In this document: positions 62,454-64,000 of the stretch, piece by piece | How positions within the stretch are numbered: position 1 is the stretch's first letter | Layout: every line of letters starts with the position of its first letter | Source: Amia ocellicauda | Taxonomy: Eukaryota; Chordata; Actinopteri; Amiiformes; Amiidae | Length of the DNA stretch: 64,000 bases | Reading direction: 5' to 3' | Assembly: GCF_036373705.1 (NCBI RefSeq) | Contig: NC_089856.1 | Coordinates: forward strand, 13,298,501 to 13,362,500 | Program-made: the position numbers and the translations under genes | Notes under the pieces: generated by a model | The model's database searches: none | What the model saw: only the letters and a program-made list of their open reading frames with translations | What the model was told of the DNA's origin: nothing

Positions 62454-64000
62454 AGGCATCCTGTTCTAGAGTCGCCAGGCCCAGTACTGGAGCCGTTGCA
62501 ATGGAATTCTGGGCGCAGAGGGGGGGGGCCCAGTCTTCGTTCCTGGAGTTTGGGACGTTGCCGGGACGACACATGTGAGTTAAGACCACGGGAGGGAGGG
62601 GGAAGGGACAGACAGGGAGTGAAGGGTGTGAAGGAGGGATGGAGTGGCAACAGAGTTAGGAGGGAGGGATAGATGGAGCAGGAGTAGAAGGAGAGAGAGG
62701 GAGTGAGTGAGGGAAGGGATGTAATTAGTTACATCAGTATTACATCTCACTCACCCTCTCTTCCTCTCTTCCTCTCTCTCTCTCTCTCTCCCTCTCTCTC
62801 TCCATACCCCAGATCCCCAGAGACCCCGGGGGCCATAGGATTCCCCTGGGCCGTGCCAGGGACGAGGACCGGGGGGGTGCTGCAGGACTACACCAGCTGG
62901 GCCAACGCCCTGCCACTTACACTGCCTTTGCCAGCGTCCCGCCAACTGTCCCCCAACCGACCTCAACAGCACTGGCCCTTCTCCCTGGAGAGCCCGCCTG
63001 GAGAGCAGCCAGGGCTGGGGCATGAGGGTTGGAGCTGTGGGGGAGGAGCGGTGAGGGAGAGGGAGAGGGAGGAGTGTGGTAGGAGGATGGGTGGGGGGCT
63101 GGAGGGCCAGGGAGTCCGATACTGCCTCTCCCTGCCCAGGAACCAGTTTCTGGGGCGGGAGAGGGAGAGGGGGAGGGAGAGGGGACTACAGTGGGGAGGA
63201 GGCTGGGGGGTCAGTACTGGGTCTCAGAAGCTGTCCAGCCCCAGTCAGTCTGTATCTCCCCCTCGTAAGGAGTCTGTTAGAGGTGCCCCAGCCCCCCAGC
63301 TACTGCCCTACCCTGCTCACACACCCTCCTTCTCCCTGCCCCGCCCACCACCACCCCCTTACATGGAGAAGCCCTGGAGGCAGGAGAGCAAGGAGAACGA
63401 GCCAAGCAGCTACCTCAGCCGCCCGCCCTGCTACATTCCCCCGCCACCCTACAGCGCCCCGCACAGGACAGTGCAGGAACAGCGTGTGGGGAAGGAGCAG
63501 AGGAATGTGGCCGGAATGGACACGAGGAGAGAGAGGGGGCAGGAGGAGGAGGCAAGAGGAAGAGTGGATCCCGATTCCTGTCCACAGTTGGCTAGGGACA
63601 GGACTCGGGGTGGCCAGGATGCACTCGACCCACTGCCACTAGAGGGAGCTGCCCCGGTCCTGTCAGAGACCAGGCCGGGGCTGGGGTGGGGTGCGGCCAT
63701 GGAGGGCGGGGTCTCAGCAGGGAGCAGGGAGACCCAGGCAAGGACAGGGAGGCAGAGGAGAGCTGGGGAGACTGTGTTCTGTTTAGTGTCCCGGCCTGAT
63801 AGTGGTGGAGGGGGTGGAAGATGTTTGAACCTGTCTGTCCCTGATTCTTCTTCGGGGTGGCCCAAATCCTTCACCCTGCCTCTCCCACGCAGTGGTGGGG
63901 CGCTGAGGAGCGAGAGATGGGAAGAGGAGGAGAGGAGTACTGGAGTCCTCCAGAGAAAAGGCCCAGATCCCGTAGGGCGGCGGCCCCAGGGATGCCTCCC
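62454..64000 (+). CDS. Proline-rich protein, JCAD-like (N-terminal part, runs off window)
   Basis: Two exons read without a stop. 62454-62574 (contains MEFWAQRGGAQSSFLEFGT; the CTAG acceptor at 62453 and thus the start are tentative) ends in phase 2 and joins 62813 onward (SPETPGAIGFPWAVPG). From there the frame is open for almost 400 codons to the window end, although the other frames are full of stops. Landmarks are YCLSLPRNQF, FSLPRPPPPPYMEKPW, RPPCYIPPPPYSAPHRT and ETVFCLVSRP. The PPPPYxAPHRT and FCLVS stretches recall JCAD (junctional cadherin 5-associated protein, an endothelial junction protein), but this is from memory and weak elsewhere. Mostly disordered, rich in Pro, Gly, Arg and Glu, no transmembrane segment. 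If not JCAD-related, it is an unrecognised proline-rich protein. Confidence 0.6.

Overview
This is a eukaryotic, ray-finned-fish-like window. Genes are split into short exons with canonical GT/AG introns. The spacers are full of fish-type DNA transposons (several Tc1-like copies, a Harbinger remnant, MITEs), LINEs of the L1/Tx1 and CR1-like groups, Ty3/gypsy elements and long microsatellites. I see no rRNA or tRNA gene, CRISPR array or prokaryotic feature. The LINE/SINE tail found here (ending in repeats of TTCTTATG) is, from memory, common in non-teleost fishes such as gar, bowfin and sturgeon, but that is only a guess at the lineage.

Layout. 1-3.5 kb: MITE and L1-like debris, probably in intron 1 or upstream of the first gene. 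3.5-7.6 kb: exons 2-9, 3'UTR and poly(A) signal of CYP27B1 (25-hydroxyvitamin D 1-alpha-hydroxylase), + strand. 8.5-12.4 kb: an L1/Tx1-type LINE broken by a nested Tc1-like element and a putative solo LTR. 12.2-23.8 kb (copy A) and 37.2-49.2 kb (copy B): a direct segmental duplication carrying a broken, PKN-like serine/threonine kinase gene. The copies have lost different exons and gained different insertions: a CR1-like LINE in A; a Tc1-like element and a putative solo LTR in B. 23.9-28.1 kb and 49.2-51.4 kb: two related, minus-strand Ty3/gypsy elements just downstream of the kinase copies. 28-37 kb: repeat-rich spacer with LINE and gypsy fragments, MITEs and an odd degenerate tandem array. 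51.4-57.7 kb: Harbinger remnant, two Tc1-like elements and a putative solo LTR. 59.4-60.7 kb: complete three-exon EEF1AKMT3 (METTL21B) gene, + strand. 62.4-64.0 kb: start of a proline-rich protein gene, tentatively JCAD-like, that runs off the window.

CYP27B1 and EEF1AKMT3 are also neighbours in mammals (human 12q14, with METTL1 between them). The window is therefore a conserved block in which the space between the two genes has been filled by about 53 kb of duplicated kinase pseudogene and transposons. I could not find METTL1. The living genes act separately: vitamin D activation in mitochondria, methylation of elongation factor eEF1A, and a possible cell-junction protein. Apart from shared location nothing suggests that they form one system.
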